This document shows positions 6,359 through 7,323 of a DNA stretch of 7,323 bases, in pieces (positions within the stretch are counted from its first letter, which is position 1; each line of letters starts with the position of its first letter). Position numbers and translations under genes: made by a program. Origin of the DNA: Ferruginibacter sp. (GTDB lineage: Bacteria > Bacteroidota > Bacteroidia > Chitinophagales > Chitinophagaceae); contig JANYFI010000531.1 of assembly GCA_025362765.1 (NCBI GenBank), positions 1 through 7,323 on the forward strand, given 5' to 3'. Below the pieces are notes generated by a model, which did not search any database, had not been told where the DNA came from, and saw only the letters and a list, made by a program, of their open reading frames with translations.

Positions 6359-7323
6359 ATGAATACAGAAATTGAAGAAGTAATACCTGTAAAAACCCCG
6401 TCAGTAACTGGTGGATACGAAGCTGACAGTATACAGGTTCTGGAAGGGTTGGAAGCCGTGCGTAAAAGACCTGCTATGTACATTGGTGACATTGGCGTAA
6501 AAGGGTTGCATCACCTGGTGTATGAAGTAGTAGACAATTCCATTGATGAAGCACTTGCTGGTTATTGCAAAAATATTACGGTAAGTATCAACGAAGACAA
6601 CTCCATCACCGTGGAAGATGATGGCCGCGGTATACCAACGGGTATGCATACCAAAGAAAACAAGAGTGCGCTGGAAGTTGTTATGACGGTGTTGCATGCA
6701 GGCGGCAAGTTTGATAAGGGATCGTATAAAGTATCTGGAGGTTTGCATGGAGTAGGAGTAAGCTGCGTAAATGCATTGAGCATTAAACTGCATGTTACCG
6801 TAAAAAGAGAAGGCAAAAAATTCGAGCAGGAGTATTCTAAGGGGGTTCCACAATATGCGGTAAGAGAAATTGGTACCGCAGATTCGACAGGCACAAGGGT
6901 ACATTTTTGGCCCGACATGAGTATTTTTACCGAAAGCGTTTACAAAAGGGAAATACTCGAAGGCCGTTTAAGAGAACTGGCTTTTTTGAATAGAAAGATC
7001 AACATCATTTTAAATGACTACCGTGAAAAAGAGGAAGATGGCAGTACTTATACCAAAACATTTTACAGTGAAGGTGGTATAGTAGAGTTTGTGGAAATGC
7101 TGGATAAAAACGCCAACAGAAATGCACTATTGCCGACTGTTATTTATTGCGATGGGCACGATGCCAACAGCAATGTAATGGTAGAAGTAGCCATGATGTA
7201 CAATACAGGCTACCAGGAGCATTTGTTTAGCTATGTAAATAATATCAATACCATAGAAGGCGGTACGCACGTCGCCGGCTTTAGACGCTCTATAACCAGG
7301 GTGTTTAAAAGCTATGGTGAAAA
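6359..7323 (+). CDS. gyrB: DNA gyrase subunit B, N-terminal part (cut by window end)
   Basis: Encodes the ATPase subunit of DNA gyrase, which with GyrA introduces negative supercoils. The first 321 residues are present and the frame continues past the window; family members are usually about 640-660 residues. The GHKL ATPase domain shows EVVDNSIDEA (56-65), with E56 as general base and N60 for magnesium (E. coli E42 and N46), DDGRGIP (87-93), VLHAGGKFDKGSYKVSGGLHGVGVS (111-135) and GTRVHFWPD (178-186). The transducer domain follows from about 235, with NINTIEGGTHVAGFRRSITR (295-314), more like GyrB than ParE. Residues aligned with E. coli aminocoumarin contacts (D73, R76, G77, P79, R136, T165) are D87, R90, G91, P93, R150 and T179, all conserved. 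The ATG is supported by an in-frame TAA at 6338-6340 and no other ATG between. There is no Shine-Dalgarno, as is normal for this phylum. Confidence 0.97.
   Translation, partial: MNTEIEEVIPVKTPSVTGGYEADSIQVLEGLEAVRKRPAMYIGDIGVKGLHHLVYEVVDNSIDEALAGYCKNITVSINEDNSITVEDDGRGIPTGMHTKENKSALEVVMTVLHAGGKFDKGSYKVSGGLHGVGVSCVNALSIKLHVTVKREGKKFEQEYSKGVPQYAVREIGTADSTGTRVHFWPDMSIFTESVYKREILEGRLRELAFLNRKINIILNDYREKEEDGSTYTKTFYSEGGIVEFVEMLDKNANRNALLPTVIYCDGHDANSNVMVEVAMMYNTGYQEHLFSYVNNINTIEGGTHVAGFRRSITRVFKSYGE

Noticed and set aside
6401..6918. Minus-strand open frames opposite gyrB
   Set aside because: The plus strand encodes unmistakable GyrB motifs over the same bases; the opposite frames have no family features.
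1..7323. CRISPR arrays, insertion sequences, tRNA/rRNA genes, phage or defence genes
   Set aside because: No regularly spaced repeats, transposase motifs, terminal inverted repeats or tRNA-like cloverleaf were seen; the content is ordinary core genome plus one regulator.

Overview
The window looks like a chromosomal housekeeping segment from a member of the Bacteroidota, most likely the Chitinophagaceae or a close relative. Three things point there: TAnnTTTG-type -7 promoter boxes upstream of three genes; transcription-leading genes without Shine-Dalgarno sequences; and the gene order isoleucyl-tRNA synthetase followed by a TraR/DksA-family gene. The family-level placement is inference from protein style.

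Layout. Bases 30-65 hold a minus-strand intrinsic terminator. Bases 84-1070 (-) encode a 328-residue protein with a zinc-ligand-less TraR/DksA domain behind a long lysine/alanine/proline-rich tail. Only 4 bases separate it from the end of ileS (1075-4668, -), a full-length type 2 isoleucyl-tRNA synthetase whose HIGH motif is rewritten as GIHH. The two form an operon read from a TACCTTTG box at 4702-4709. Bases 4669-5126 carry no convincing gene, but hold a strong plus-strand hairpin terminator (4909-4936) with no gene in front of it, and the terminator of the next gene (5072-5107). Bases 5127-6062 (-) encode an AraC-family regulator with a five-cysteine cluster in its N-terminal half. Bases 6063-6358 are a divergent promoter region that also contains a short open frame, perhaps a gene remnant. 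From 6359 (+) to the window edge runs the first 321 codons of gyrB.

How they fit together. ileS and the DksA-like gene are co-transcribed, so a translation enzyme and a likely RNA-polymerase- or nucleoid-associated protein are expressed together. The AraC-type regulator and gyrB are divergently transcribed with no evident functional tie. I see no complete new multi-gene system, mobile element, CRISPR array or tRNA/rRNA gene. The points most worth following are the GIHH swap in IleRS (the class linked to mupirocin hyper-resistance), the histone-H1-like tail on a DksA domain, the orphan plus-strand terminator (possible small RNA), and the cysteine cluster of the AraC protein.
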